Of a DNA stretch of 64,000 nucleotides, positions 29,885 through 37,819 are shown piece by piece. Position 1 is the first letter of the stretch; each line of letters starts with the position of its first letter. The stretch lies in the NCBI GenBank assembly GCA_017529865.1, contig JAFXNA010000004.1, positions 1 through 64,000 of the forward strand, written 5' to 3'. Position numbers and translations under genes: made by a program. Under the pieces are notes generated by a model. It did not search any database. It was not told the DNA's origin and saw only the letters and a list, made by a program, of their open reading frames with translations. Origin of the DNA: Bacteroidaceae bacterium (GTDB taxonomy: Bacteria; Bacteroidota; Bacteroidia; Bacteroidales; Bacteroidaceae).

Positions 29885-30256
29885 ATGAATCCGAACGACA
29901 TTCCCGCAGACAAGTTGGACAAGCTCCGCACATACTACATCAACACGAAGGGTGGATTTATCGGAAAGGAATCAACCGATGAAAAACTACAATTCGTGAT
30001 GGAAGGATACAAGGCACTCACTTTCGACAAGGCGGAGGCCGCAGTAAAATTTGCTCACAACCTCGTCGCATCAATGGGCATCCCGCTTGCACGAGTGTTC
30101 TATTGCAGCAACCAGCAGCAACATCACGGTATCGCATTGCTTCGTCGTGAAGGTGAACAAATAAAGTATATGTACATCGGCCAGTCCGATACGCCTATGC
30201 AGTTACATGGCGGGCTGCCAGCATTGTTGCATCGAATTTCTCAATCAAGGAGATAA
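29885..30256 (+). CDS. Unknown protein, 123 aa
   Basis: Starts MNPNDIPADKLDKLRTYYIN, 1 bp after the stop of the previous gene. Contains ARVFYCSNQQQHHGIALLRR and GEQIKYMYIGQSDTP. Mixed alpha/beta, not recognised. Confidence 0.73.
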   Translation: MNPNDIPADKLDKLRTYYINTKGGFIGKESTDEKLQFVMEGYKALTFDKAEAAVKFAHNLVASMGIPLARVFYCSNQQQHHGIALLRREGEQIKYMYIGQSDTPMQLHGGLPALLHRISQSRR

Positions 30257-30259
30257 ATT

Positions 30260-30664
30260 ATGGACAACTATATCGACTTCAAATCAGGCGTTCAACATCA
30301 CATTCGCAATAAGTTCCTGGAAGCTAATGGAAATAACCTGCCAGAGGCGGTAGAAGGTGCCACATATTTGGTCAACGAACTCACCGATTTCATTAGATAT
30401 TGCTTCGACAACTTCGGTGATACCTTAAAAGAAAGATATCGCTGTTCAATCGGAGTATTGGCTAAGATTGATTCTATAGACCACCCAGAACGATACAAAC
30501 CCTATAACATGAGCTCCATGTTCGATGTACACCTCTGTGCAGGACGAATCATGGCAAAACACGCCATAAATCAGGAAGAAATCCCGCTTTCTCAAATCGA
30601 AAATGAGGTTCTGACATCATTGAAATCAACACAAGGTATGTCGAATCCAGGTCAAGGAACGTAA
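30260..30664 (+). CDS. Unknown helical protein, 134 aa
   Basis: Starts MDNYIDFKSGVQHHIRNKFL after AAGGAGATAAATT. Helical. Its last 13 bp overlap the convergent 65-aa gene. Confidence 0.73.
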   Translation: MDNYIDFKSGVQHHIRNKFLEANGNNLPEAVEGATYLVNELTDFIRYCFDNFGDTLKERYRCSIGVLAKIDSIDHPERYKPYNMSSMFDVHLCAGRIMAKHAINQEEIPLSQIENEVLTSLKSTQGMSNPGQGT

Positions 30665-30849
30665 TAATCATCATGGTCGGTGATTGCATCGAAAACCCAC
30701 GAAAGCAGTCCTATCGCCAATAGGAATGCGACAAACAGTATCGCCGCAACGGCTCCTGGCGCCATCATTCCGTACATAAGCCCAGCTCCGTCACAGCCAG
30801 CGTTCTGTGCGGCAAGAAGTGTGATAGATGTAGATAATTCTGTGTTCAT
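30652..30849 (-). CDS. Small membrane protein, 65 aa
   Basis: One or two hydrophobic segments (LMYGMMAPGAVAAILFVAFL, LAIGLLSWVF) between polar ends; starts MNTELSTSITLLAAQNAGCD. A TATATT lies at 30869-30874 with a poor -35, and there is no ribosome-binding site, so expression is less sure. It converges on the plus-strand gene. Confidence 0.55.
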   Translation of the reverse strand: MNTELSTSITLLAAQNAGCDGAGLMYGMMAPGAVAAILFVAFLLAIGLLSWVFDAITDHDDYYVP

Positions 30850-30892
30850 ATACCAATTGTTTATTGGAAATATATGAGAATTTATTCAAAAA

Positions 30893-30916
30893 ACGCAGTG
30901 ACAACGGTCACTGCGT
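30893..30916 (-). terminator. Hairpin terminator
   Basis: ACGCAGTGAC-AACG-GTCACTGCGT perfect stem after the DUF488 gene, followed on the minus strand by a T-run. Confidence 0.82.
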
Positions 30917-30940
30917 GTTCTATATCACTCTAACGAAAAA

Positions 30941-31348
30941 TCACAGCATGTCGATTACATCATCCAGCATGGACGGCTGCTCGTCAAACTTCCTTTCAGA
31001 AATGTCTGCACCATGTTTCCTCAACCAGTTTGCAACGAGGTGCCTGTGGCAAAAGTCGGTTGGCTTCTCGTAGCAAAGCAGTGTGAGACGGTCGATTGAA
31101 TCGGGCCCGTATACAGCCGAAAGTTCAGACATGACTTCCTTGAAATCAAGGCTGTCAAGATATTTCATGAACTCGGCGGTATAGAACTCGGTGTCACCCT
31201 TGCGGGCACCATATTTGAAGTCGAACAGCAGTTCCTTTGAAGGCGCCAGCTTAGGGTATGACGGCTTGTCGTACCACTCGGGGTTAATCCTTGCGATAGA
31301 CAGCGGAAACTCAATCTGCGGCACCTTTGCAAAGTACGAGGTAAACAC
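30941..31348 (-). CDS. DUF488-family protein
   Basis: A 135-aa protein. The signature LLCYEKPTDFCHRHLVANWL (about 90-109) is the conserved DUF488 core (LLC.E.....CHR..(I/V)), a small family of unproven function near nucleic-acid and stress genes. The start is GTG at 31348, directly after the upstream TAG, with GAGGA upstream; the FTSYFAKVP beginning suits the family. It is last in a unit with DUF5662 and Thg1. Confidence 0.85.
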   Translation of the reverse strand: MFTSYFAKVPQIEFPLSIARINPEWYDKPSYPKLAPSKELLFDFKYGARKGDTEFYTAEFMKYLDSLDFKEVMSELSAVYGPDSIDRLTLLCYEKPTDFCHRHLVANWLRKHGADISERKFDEQPSMLDDVIDML

Positions 31349-31882
31349 CTAGTAGTCCTCGTGGTTGAACTCTCTGAAATACGTATCGACCGTATTCTTT
31401 AGGAGTGCAACAGTTTGGTCATCCATGTGGAAACGGCCCTTGTTGATTTCAAGAGACTTGTCGATGTTGCCATCATCATGTCGCATCGTTGCTGCAAACC
31501 AGTCGCAAATCAACTCAATCATATCGACAAGGTTCATCCCGTTCACTCCGTTGGCGAAATGTTCGGGGTGATGCCTGTTTTCCGCATAGTGATGGTCAAG
31601 AGCCTTTCTCAGACCTGACAGGAACTCGTTATACTCAGGAGAACCGTAGGTGCAGTTTTTGAGCTTCGGAGTGTATTCGTCAAACAGTTCCTTCTCGGGA
31701 GGAAGCAACTTGGAGTCATCATGATGGTCGGCCCTGTTCATGATGTCCTTTGCCATAGTGTACATCTGAATGCGAATGTCATCCGCATGGTTCATGATGT
31801 CCTTGGCGACAAGACCCATGAGCATGCGAACGAAGTCACGATGCTTGTTGGTATCGGCGGTAGAATCGTATGCCGTTTCCAT
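31349..31882 (-). CDS. DUF5662-family HD-like protein
   Basis: A 177-aa helical protein. Conserved-looking parts: RADHHDDSKLLPPEKELFDE, KALDHHYAENRHHPEHF and MNLVDMIELICDWFAATMRH. This HD/H-rich layout with HHPE and MIE(L/M)(I/L)CDW matches DUF5662, a phage and bacterial family related to HD-type metal phosphohydrolases; no substrate is known. It overlaps the Thg1 stop by 1 bp (TAATG). Confidence 0.82.
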   Translation of the reverse strand: METAYDSTADTNKHRDFVRMLMGLVAKDIMNHADDIRIQMYTMAKDIMNRADHHDDSKLLPPEKELFDEYTPKLKNCTYGSPEYNEFLSGLRKALDHHYAENRHHPEHFANGVNGMNLVDMIELICDWFAATMRHDDGNIDKSLEINKGRFHMDDQTVALLKNTVDTYFREFNHEDY

Positions 31883-32916
31883 TATTTCGATTCCTCGTTT
31901 CCGTTCGGTTCAAGCAGATTGGTAATTTCGCCGAAGTTGAGCTTATCCCAGATACCCGCCTCAATCATTTCCTTCTTGGCACGTTCACGCTGCTCAGGTG
32001 TGTACTTTTTAAGGTTTTCGACAAGTTCGAAATACTTAATCTCGTTAGGGCATGCATCTGCACGATACTTGGGCACTTCCCCGCCAAACAGATAACCAGC
32101 CTGGTTCGTGATGTTTCGGAGAATGATGCCAGCAAAACGTACATACACGTGACGGGTGAACGTCATGTCAGGATTCTGCCTTGCAGCATGTTTCGGCGGA
32201 AGGTTGTCAAGTTCTTCCTGTGTAAGCTTTCGGACAGCGAGCTTTCTGACGATAAAGGTTCCCTGCATGTCCATGGCTTCCTGAGAGAAGAACATGTCAC
32301 TGTCCCAGGCCTTCGGGTTCCAGGTCATGGTGTACCCAGCCTTTTTAATCATCTCGAGTTTCTCGTCGCTGTTCTTGTTGAGCAGTTCCTTATGTGGATA
32401 AAGGGTCTGTGCAATCATGCTGATAGCATTCTTGATGGAGTCGGCCTGTCGCCAACTGAGAACTAGGGCGGCAAAATCCATGTGCGGCACGTTCCAAGCA
32501 CGGCAATCGAAGTAAGCCGTGCGTTTTCCGATGCGAGATTCAAGCTTGGTGAACTCAGCGTCATGCACGAGGTAGTTGAACTTCACGCTTGCAACAGCGG
32601 AAAGCATGCTGCAAATCTTCTGGATTCTTCCACCGAAGTAGTAGTCGCTGATATGGGCCATCGGCTTCAGAACAAGGGTGATTTCGTCGGACTGGGTATA
32701 TCCGATTACGGCGTTGCATTCTTCCATGAGGGCGGTGGTGACACGGCACATCACCTCGCGGAGTTCGTGGTCGAACGGACGCAAGCAATTCTTGGTCACG
32801 TTGTGGAATGCACGACCGTCAAGACGGATGCACACGGGAAGGCCAGGGACGAGGGTTCGTTTCGCTTCGATGCCCTCGTATTCCTTCATGAAGATGTCAA
32901 GGTTTGAATATGACAT
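31882..32916 (-). CDS. tRNA-His guanylyltransferase (Thg1)-like protein
   Basis: A 344-aa protein of the Thg1 superfamily, enzymes that add nucleotides in the 3'-to-5' direction to tRNA 5' ends. Seen: IRLDGRAFHNVTKN (metal-binding Asp33), GYTQSDEITLVL (Asp77, Glu78), FGGRIQKICSMLSA, YFDCRAWNVP near 143 and LSWRQADSIKNAIS. All catalytic acids are present. It is longer than usual (about 240-270) because of a C-terminal extension of about 80 residues. In bacteria and phages such proteins may repair 5'-truncated tRNA rather than mature tRNA-His. The start follows AGAGGTGAACT. Confidence 0.93.
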   Translation of the reverse strand: MSYSNLDIFMKEYEGIEAKRTLVPGLPVCIRLDGRAFHNVTKNCLRPFDHELREVMCRVTTALMEECNAVIGYTQSDEITLVLKPMAHISDYYFGGRIQKICSMLSAVASVKFNYLVHDAEFTKLESRIGKRTAYFDCRAWNVPHMDFAALVLSWRQADSIKNAISMIAQTLYPHKELLNKNSDEKLEMIKKAGYTMTWNPKAWDSDMFFSQEAMDMQGTFIVRKLAVRKLTQEELDNLPPKHAARQNPDMTFTRHVYVRFAGIILRNITNQAGYLFGGEVPKYRADACPNEIKYFELVENLKKYTPEQRERAKKEMIEAGIWDKLNFGEITNLLEPNGNEESK

Positions 32917-32919
32917 AGT

Positions 32920-33333
32920 TCACCTCTTTAGGTTTGTTTCGATAATTTCTGCAAGTTTAGCCTCTACCTCGTCATTCTGGCGGGCGGCGTTGAAAGTCTT
33001 CGACATGCAACGGGGAAGATGGCATTCCTTATTGATTTCATCCAACAGGGACACCCCCTCGTCAGCCCGGCCAATGATGGAACCATCTTCGTCGAGCATA
33101 ACGTCGAACATCTCGGCGGTCAATATCATGAAGATATCACCTTTGCCCGAGACGCAGTATTCCACCGTGATTAAGGGAACTTCCTGCCTCCCGTCAGCTG
33201 CCAAATGGTATTCGTAAGATACGTCAGTGCAACAACGGTCTTCGTCATCGAATTGACCCTTCTTAATAGGGATGATGCCGTTCTCGGAAAGCACCCTGTC
33301 CAGCTTTTCGAATGTTATTACCTTTTCCTGCAT
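32920..33333 (-). CDS. Unknown protein with TFEKLDRVLSENGI start, 137 aa
   Basis: N-terminus MQEKVITFEKLDRVLSENGI resembles those of the proteins at 11644-12165 and 47854-48339. The middle is beta-rich (VPLITVEYCVSGKGDIFMIL). Function unknown. Same strand as Thg1, 3 bp upstream. Confidence 0.74.
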   Translation of the reverse strand: MQEKVITFEKLDRVLSENGIIPIKKGQFDDEDRCCTDVSYEYHLAADGRQEVPLITVEYCVSGKGDIFMILTAEMFDVMLDEDGSIIGRADEGVSLLDEINKECHLPRCMSKTFNAARQNDEVEAKLAEIIETNLKR

Positions 33334-33334
33334 A

Positions 33335-33448
33335 TCAAGTCCATGCGAGAATGAGAAGTACGATGATAATGATAATTGCGACGAGGGTTTCCCTCCAAGG
33401 GAACTCCTCTTCCTGATTTTCTGGTTCGTTATTCAAATTCTGTTTCAT
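33335..33448 (-). CDS. Small membrane protein, 37 aa, leaderless gene
   Basis: A 37-codon gene starting MKQNLNNEPENQEEEFPWRE, then one helix (TLVAIIIIIVLLILAWT). Thus a tail-anchored layout with an acidic N-terminus. The ATG is 7 bp after the TATATT of the promoter at 33456-33484, so it is leaderless. It is first in the unit with the 137-aa gene and Thg1. Confidence 0.66.
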   Translation of the reverse strand: MKQNLNNEPENQEEEFPWRETLVAIIIIIVLLILAWT

Positions 33449-33455
33449 GCCTGAA

Positions 33456-33484
33456 AATATACAATAATTTATGAAGTCTGGCAA
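33456..33484 (-). promoter_or_regulatory. Sigma70-like promoter, leaderless
   Basis: TTGCCA (33479-33484), 17-bp spacer, TATATT (33456-33461). Drives the 37-aa, 137-aa, Thg1, DUF5662 and DUF488 genes. Confidence 0.78.
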
Positions 33485-33494
33485 GACTTTACTC

Positions 33495-33523
33495 TTGACA
33501 AAGCCCACTTTTTTATGTACGTT
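33495..33523 (+). promoter_or_regulatory. Sigma70-like promoter
   Basis: TTGACA (33495-33500), 17-bp spacer, TACGTT (33518-33523); the -10 is weaker than the TATATT of the others. It points at the plus-strand block from 33551. Confidence 0.68.
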
Positions 33524-33550
33524 TTACCAAAAATCAACTGAGAGGTTACC

Positions 33551-33841
33551 ATGAAACGAGACGAAGTTATCAAAACGCTTATAGAAATACTAAACGATGA
33601 GACGGGTGACTTGGGATATGACGGCTATATCGAGTTTGGAACAGGAAATTCCTTCAAACTCGTCATCATCCCAGCCCCTGGAAGGCATACGGTCCCTAGA
33701 CAGTCCGTGATAGATTCAGTACTCCATGTTGTAAAGTCGCATTTCCCGTCAGAGTGCATAGCCACGATGGAAGGAAACGGAGATTACCCGTACGGCTCTT
33801 ACATCATCACGGTTTCCGACTACACACGGTTCCACAAGTAG
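33551..33841 (+). CDS. Unknown protein, 96 aa
   Basis: Starts MKRDEVIKTLIEILNDETGD after AGAGGTTACC. One helix, then four beta strands (SFKLVIIPAPGRH, YGSYIITVSDY). Not recognised. Confidence 0.74.
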   Translation: MKRDEVIKTLIEILNDETGDLGYDGYIEFGTGNSFKLVIIPAPGRHTVPRQSVIDSVLHVVKSHFPSECIATMEGNGDYPYGSYIITVSDYTRFHK

Positions 33842-33853
33842 GGCATGAGGGTT

Positions 33854-35734
33854 ATGGAAAAAACGGTGTACAGTTTCGAAACAATGGTATGCATCTCGAC
33901 AATCCTCGATAAATGGTTTGGATTGCCAACCGCAAGAGACTGTTCTGACGGTGAGTTCTACTCAAAGCAGCTTTCAACGACGAACACATCAGGTTATAAC
34001 AATGGCCGATACACGTTCGGCTCGCTGCACCACAACAAGGCGGTTTACGGTGACTCCGCCCTGGTCACAATGTTGGGAGAGGAATCCGATGCCGAGGACA
34101 TGCATCTTGTGGAAAAGATTGAGAACGGTGTATACGCCATAGAGAGCAAATCAGTAGACGATTACGGTTGGAAATACACGTTCGCTAACGGGGTTGGCAA
34201 CAGAGTGTCAGCCCGTGTATTCTTCGACTCACTGTATACGATACATGTCAAGGCTACATGTACATGCGAAGGGAAGCCGACAATATGCCTGAGCCTAAGC
34301 CATGCCATAGAGGACAGCATCTTGTCGGACATACTCGAATTTCTTCCTGAACTAGATATAGCCTTGATTAGAGAGGTAATGAAGCGCTCTGGTCTACGCG
34401 GGCGCCACCCAAGAATCGCCATCGAGCGAATGATTGCCTTCGGTGCGTACCGTACACGTCTTTTGCTGGACATCCTCAAGCATTCGGACGAGAGAATAAG
34501 TATAATCGTCAAACGGCTTTCAATCAACTGCCGCAGGGACAGATGCGACAAATGCGGACGGTGCAACGGCAAGCTGTACACATTGGCGGATGACGCACTC
34601 TTGCTTTCCAAGGGACGATACAAAGTCGGCGAAGACTCACCGCCAGCATGGGAAAATGAGAGTCATCTCCCTCTGGACGTGATGGAATACGCCTCGTGCG
34701 AGATGTTCAGGGTCATCAACAAGGACTTCCAGCGATTAGATGTTCCAGACCTACCGTATTTGCCAGACATAGGAAACAAGAAGGAAGTGTATTTCCCTGA
34801 ACGCACGGAACGTCCCAAGGCTGACTACGAATACGATAACGAAGGGTATGACCCCGATGGGTTCGACCCAACAATCGATTCTGCGGGCACCAATAGTTAC
34901 ACCAAAGCCATGCTAAGCATTATTTTGTCACGCACTGTAGACGAAGGAGATACTTATTTCATCAGCGAGTACGCGGAAACACATTTCTATCAGACCAGTC
35001 TACTTCCATTAATCGGCCTGGCATTCGACCCTCGCGGACCGCAGAGGCTGTCCGACAGACAGATGTCATGCGGGGAGGCAATCACGTATGTCACCGACAG
35101 CGAAAAGATTTACGCGAAGCTCAAAGATGGAGGATATCCAGTCAAGAGCTGCATCAACGAACGATGCAAGACATGGAAGCACGCATTGAGCATATGCGAC
35201 AGAAACCACGCCATCTTCAACGATATCGATTGGGAAAATTTTCCAAACATGGAACCGATGAAATGCGACATCAAGTTGCCGCGTTGGATGGAACGGTTAC
35301 GAATCAAGAGCAAGGAAGCCATGGTTGCTATAGGGGAGAACATGCACAACTGCCTCCGAGCCAGGACCGAAAGCAACAACCTGTTCTTCCATTGGCATAA
35401 CTGTGCCCTCGAACTTGCATACGGGAAAAATCCCCATGTAGTTCAGTGCTACGACAAGTTCAACCACACGACGCCCGACTCTACCAAGATGAAGGATGTG
35501 TTCACCAAATACGTACGGCGTCACATCAATCTGTTCTTGACATACCTCATTGAGCCTGATGAAAACACGCGTAACGTGCGCCACGCATTGGGTAATATAC
35601 AGTTCAATGAAGGCGAATACGAGATGGAAACGTGCAAAGTCCATGAAGGCTCAAAGCGGTCCAACAACGAATTTCAAATCAACATTTATCTAGTGAAAAA
35701 GAAAATCAACCTGCGGACGTTTTTCGCCGCATAA
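33854..35734 (+). CDS. PcfJ-like protein
   Basis: A 626-aa protein. The C-terminal part has a pattern like PcfJ domains: VAIGENMHNCLRAR, a cysteine-containing HWHNCALELAYG strand and HVVQCYDKFNHTTPDS, the '(M)NC(V/L)...QCxxxxN' layout of PcfJ and related phage proteins. Before it come helices and a CRRDRCDKCGRCNGKLY zinc-like cluster near residue 230. PcfJ is known from conjugative plasmids and phages; its function is unknown. An ATG 9 bp upstream is also possible. The N-terminal 150 residues are unrecognised. Confidence 0.7.
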   Translation: MEKTVYSFETMVCISTILDKWFGLPTARDCSDGEFYSKQLSTTNTSGYNNGRYTFGSLHHNKAVYGDSALVTMLGEESDAEDMHLVEKIENGVYAIESKSVDDYGWKYTFANGVGNRVSARVFFDSLYTIHVKATCTCEGKPTICLSLSHAIEDSILSDILEFLPELDIALIREVMKRSGLRGRHPRIAIERMIAFGAYRTRLLLDILKHSDERISIIVKRLSINCRRDRCDKCGRCNGKLYTLADDALLLSKGRYKVGEDSPPAWENESHLPLDVMEYASCEMFRVINKDFQRLDVPDLPYLPDIGNKKEVYFPERTERPKADYEYDNEGYDPDGFDPTIDSAGTNSYTKAMLSIILSRTVDEGDTYFISEYAETHFYQTSLLPLIGLAFDPRGPQRLSDRQMSCGEAITYVTDSEKIYAKLKDGGYPVKSCINERCKTWKHALSICDRNHAIFNDIDWENFPNMEPMKCDIKLPRWMERLRIKSKEAMVAIGENMHNCLRARTESNNLFFHWHNCALELAYGKNPHVVQCYDKFNHTTPDSTKMKDVFTKYVRRHINLFLTYLIEPDENTRNVRHALGNIQFNEGEYEMETCKVHEGSKRSNNEFQINIYLVKKKINLRTFFAA

Positions 35735-35749
35735 CGAAAGGAGGCAACC

Positions 35750-36187
35750 ATGTCCTGGTTTCACCGTCTAAGCGAAGCAGACAGAAAATCTATCGACGAG
35801 ACATACCTCAAGAAATCCGATTTCAAGGATATCATGGGGAAGGTTCTCACAACCATAATCAACGAGACAGGAAACGCTCCGACAAAAGGTGTTTCGTCAA
35901 CCGACGCACCGAACGCGCCTACCCCAGCCAAAGCACAGGCCGAACCACCAAAACTGAGCTGGGAAGACTGCGTCAGCAAGTTTTACGAGGCGATGAAAAC
36001 GTCGTTGAAGGCCCAGGGAGGCCGTTTCACGGACGAAGCTGCCGCATTGAAGAAAGTAAAGGAATTGATGCCTCCTGTGGATGCGATGCCAATCCTCGCA
36101 AAGTTTACCAGCGAAGAAATCAATGCAATCTGCAACGTCATGGATATGATGCAGACGGCAGTACTCCCGCTTGTAACCAAGGCGTAG
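35750..36187 (+). CDS. Unknown protein, 145 aa
   Basis: Starts MSWFHRLSEADRKSIDETYL after AAGGAGG. Two helical parts are joined by a Pro/Ala linker (APNAPTPAKAQAEPPK). It is followed closely by genes on the same strand; not recognised. Confidence 0.75.
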   Translation: MSWFHRLSEADRKSIDETYLKKSDFKDIMGKVLTTIINETGNAPTKGVSSTDAPNAPTPAKAQAEPPKLSWEDCVSKFYEAMKTSLKAQGGRFTDEAAALKKVKELMPPVDAMPILAKFTSEEINAICNVMDMMQTAVLPLVTKA

Positions 36188-36198
36188 GCGACACGTAT

Positions 36199-36897
36199 AT
36201 GGCACCTAGCACAAGAAAAGAAGACAACAGGCTAGTCGAAGTAGTAAACAGTTATCTTGACCATGTGGCGTATCCGCAGACAAACCATCTGCGGTTTACA
36301 ACACGTGTTACTGACGATGACCAGCAACAGTCTGGAAGCGACCTCGTTGTTAACATAAATGGATTGAAACTTACTTGCGACGAGAAGGCCGCAGTGAAGT
36401 ACATCGGGAAGCCGCTAACGACGTTCTCGCTTGAACTCGGTTTCATGGACAACCGTTACCACCAGCAGCACCATCTCGGATGGCTCATCGACCCGAAGCA
36501 TACCAACGACCTGTTTTCGTTCGTATGGTTGCCTCAGGCTACTCGACCCGATATTCAAACACCATCTGATATAATCCAGTGCGATATAGCCCTTGTCCGA
36601 AAACTGGACATAATGAACTATCTCGAATCCTTGGGATGGAACCCGAAGAACCTCGCCAAGAAGGAATGGTGCATCAGGAACGGAATTGGAAAGACCGAAT
36701 TGGGCAACTTACGTGAGCACGGACTGAAGTTCGCCATCAGCCGTTTCCTGCACGAGCAACCAGTCAATGTCCTCCTTATGAAGGAAACATACATGGAGAT
36801 GGCCATTGGTCGGTACTCGATAATAAACAACCAGCTATCGTATATTTTCGAAAGGGATATCGATTCGTTCATAGAACCTCCACTCCCAAGATTATAA
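36199..36897 (+). CDS. Unknown protein, 232 aa
   Basis: Not recognised. Starts MAPSTRKEDNRLVEVVNSYL. Beta-rich N-terminal half (DLVVNINGLKLTCDEKAAVK), alpha-rich C-terminal half. No clear ribosome-binding site, so the start is less certain than its neighbours'. Confidence 0.72.
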   Translation: MAPSTRKEDNRLVEVVNSYLDHVAYPQTNHLRFTTRVTDDDQQQSGSDLVVNINGLKLTCDEKAAVKYIGKPLTTFSLELGFMDNRYHQQHHLGWLIDPKHTNDLFSFVWLPQATRPDIQTPSDIIQCDIALVRKLDIMNYLESLGWNPKNLAKKEWCIRNGIGKTELGNLREHGLKFAISRFLHEQPVNVLLMKETYMEMAIGRYSIINNQLSYIFERDIDSFIEPPLPRL

Positions 36898-36950
36898 ACT
36901 AGATTTGAACAATATGGCGGTACAGTCATCAAGCAAATAAGGTTTGTATT

Positions 36951-37790
36951 ATGGATTCGTGGAAGCAATGGACAAAGCCAGTTACCATTCCTGGTGAAAA
37001 AATGTTTAAGCTCAAGTTTGAGACGCCAGACGCAGGAGGCAAGATGGGATTGGCCATCTTTGACCACCTTATGCGTCTGTACCAGTATTCTCAGGAAGAG
37101 AACGTTTTTGCAAACCCCTCGTTGACATTGAACGACACAACCGTTCCCGATAACGCTGGTGGAGCTCTCGGTGCAGGAACAGGTGAAATCAGCCAGGGAA
37201 GGCCGCTTATCCAGATACCTCCATCACAGTCAGGCGAGGTTTTCTGTACTCCTCCTGACCCTGCTAATCCGACGAAGAAGACGCTCCGTGTGGTACTCAA
37301 CCTGACCCAATCAGCAATTATTCTTCACGAGACAAACCATGCAATTCACCGCTTCGTAAACCACGGTGAATACATGCATCCAAAATCCAGCGAGATTCTC
37401 GGTGCAGTTGACCAGGACCTTAACATGGGAGTAATGAGCAAAGCACTCCAGGCGAAGCATAACTATGGGGCCGCTATGCGTTACAAAAAGGCAAACGAGA
37501 TGGAAACATATTGGCTTTGCTGCTGCGATGCTGCGAAATACCAGTTTAGCGAAGACGCAATAAAGGCAATCAAGGTTGTAAACAACCAGAACTTGTTGAG
37601 TGCTAATTATGAAGTGCTCGCCAACCAGAAGCAGGCAGACACATTGCAGAAGAACATTGACAACGATAACCTCTGGGAAAACATGTTCGATATCGAGAAG
37701 GAAGACCCGACCAAATACAACCCGCCTAGCGACGATGTGTTCAAGGATTTTTACGACGACGAGAACAAAGAAACTACCAACGAAGTATAA
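36951..37790 (+). CDS. Stand-alone HExxH metallopeptidase-like protein
   Basis: A 279-aa protein carrying HETNH (126-130) in SAIILHETNHAIHRFVNHGE, followed at 147-160 by SEILGAVDQDLNMG. This looks like the zinc-binding HExxH helix plus the second helix (A.D...N) of the peptidase-like domain found in front of VWA domains in DUF2201-type proteins. Here the VWA part is absent. The VWA proteins at 57893-59281 and 41483-45328 carry a corresponding region without the His residues. The N-terminal 90 residues are unrecognised; the C-terminus is acidic. Catalysis is inferred, not shown. Confidence 0.65.
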   Translation: MDSWKQWTKPVTIPGEKMFKLKFETPDAGGKMGLAIFDHLMRLYQYSQEENVFANPSLTLNDTTVPDNAGGALGAGTGEISQGRPLIQIPPSQSGEVFCTPPDPANPTKKTLRVVLNLTQSAIILHETNHAIHRFVNHGEYMHPKSSEILGAVDQDLNMGVMSKALQAKHNYGAAMRYKKANEMETYWLCCCDAAKYQFSEDAIKAIKVVNNQNLLSANYEVLANQKQADTLQKNIDNDNLWENMFDIEKEDPTKYNPPSDDVFKDFYDDENKETTNEV

Positions 37791-37819
37791 ACTATACGTG
37801 AAAAAGGACAGGTTTAGCC

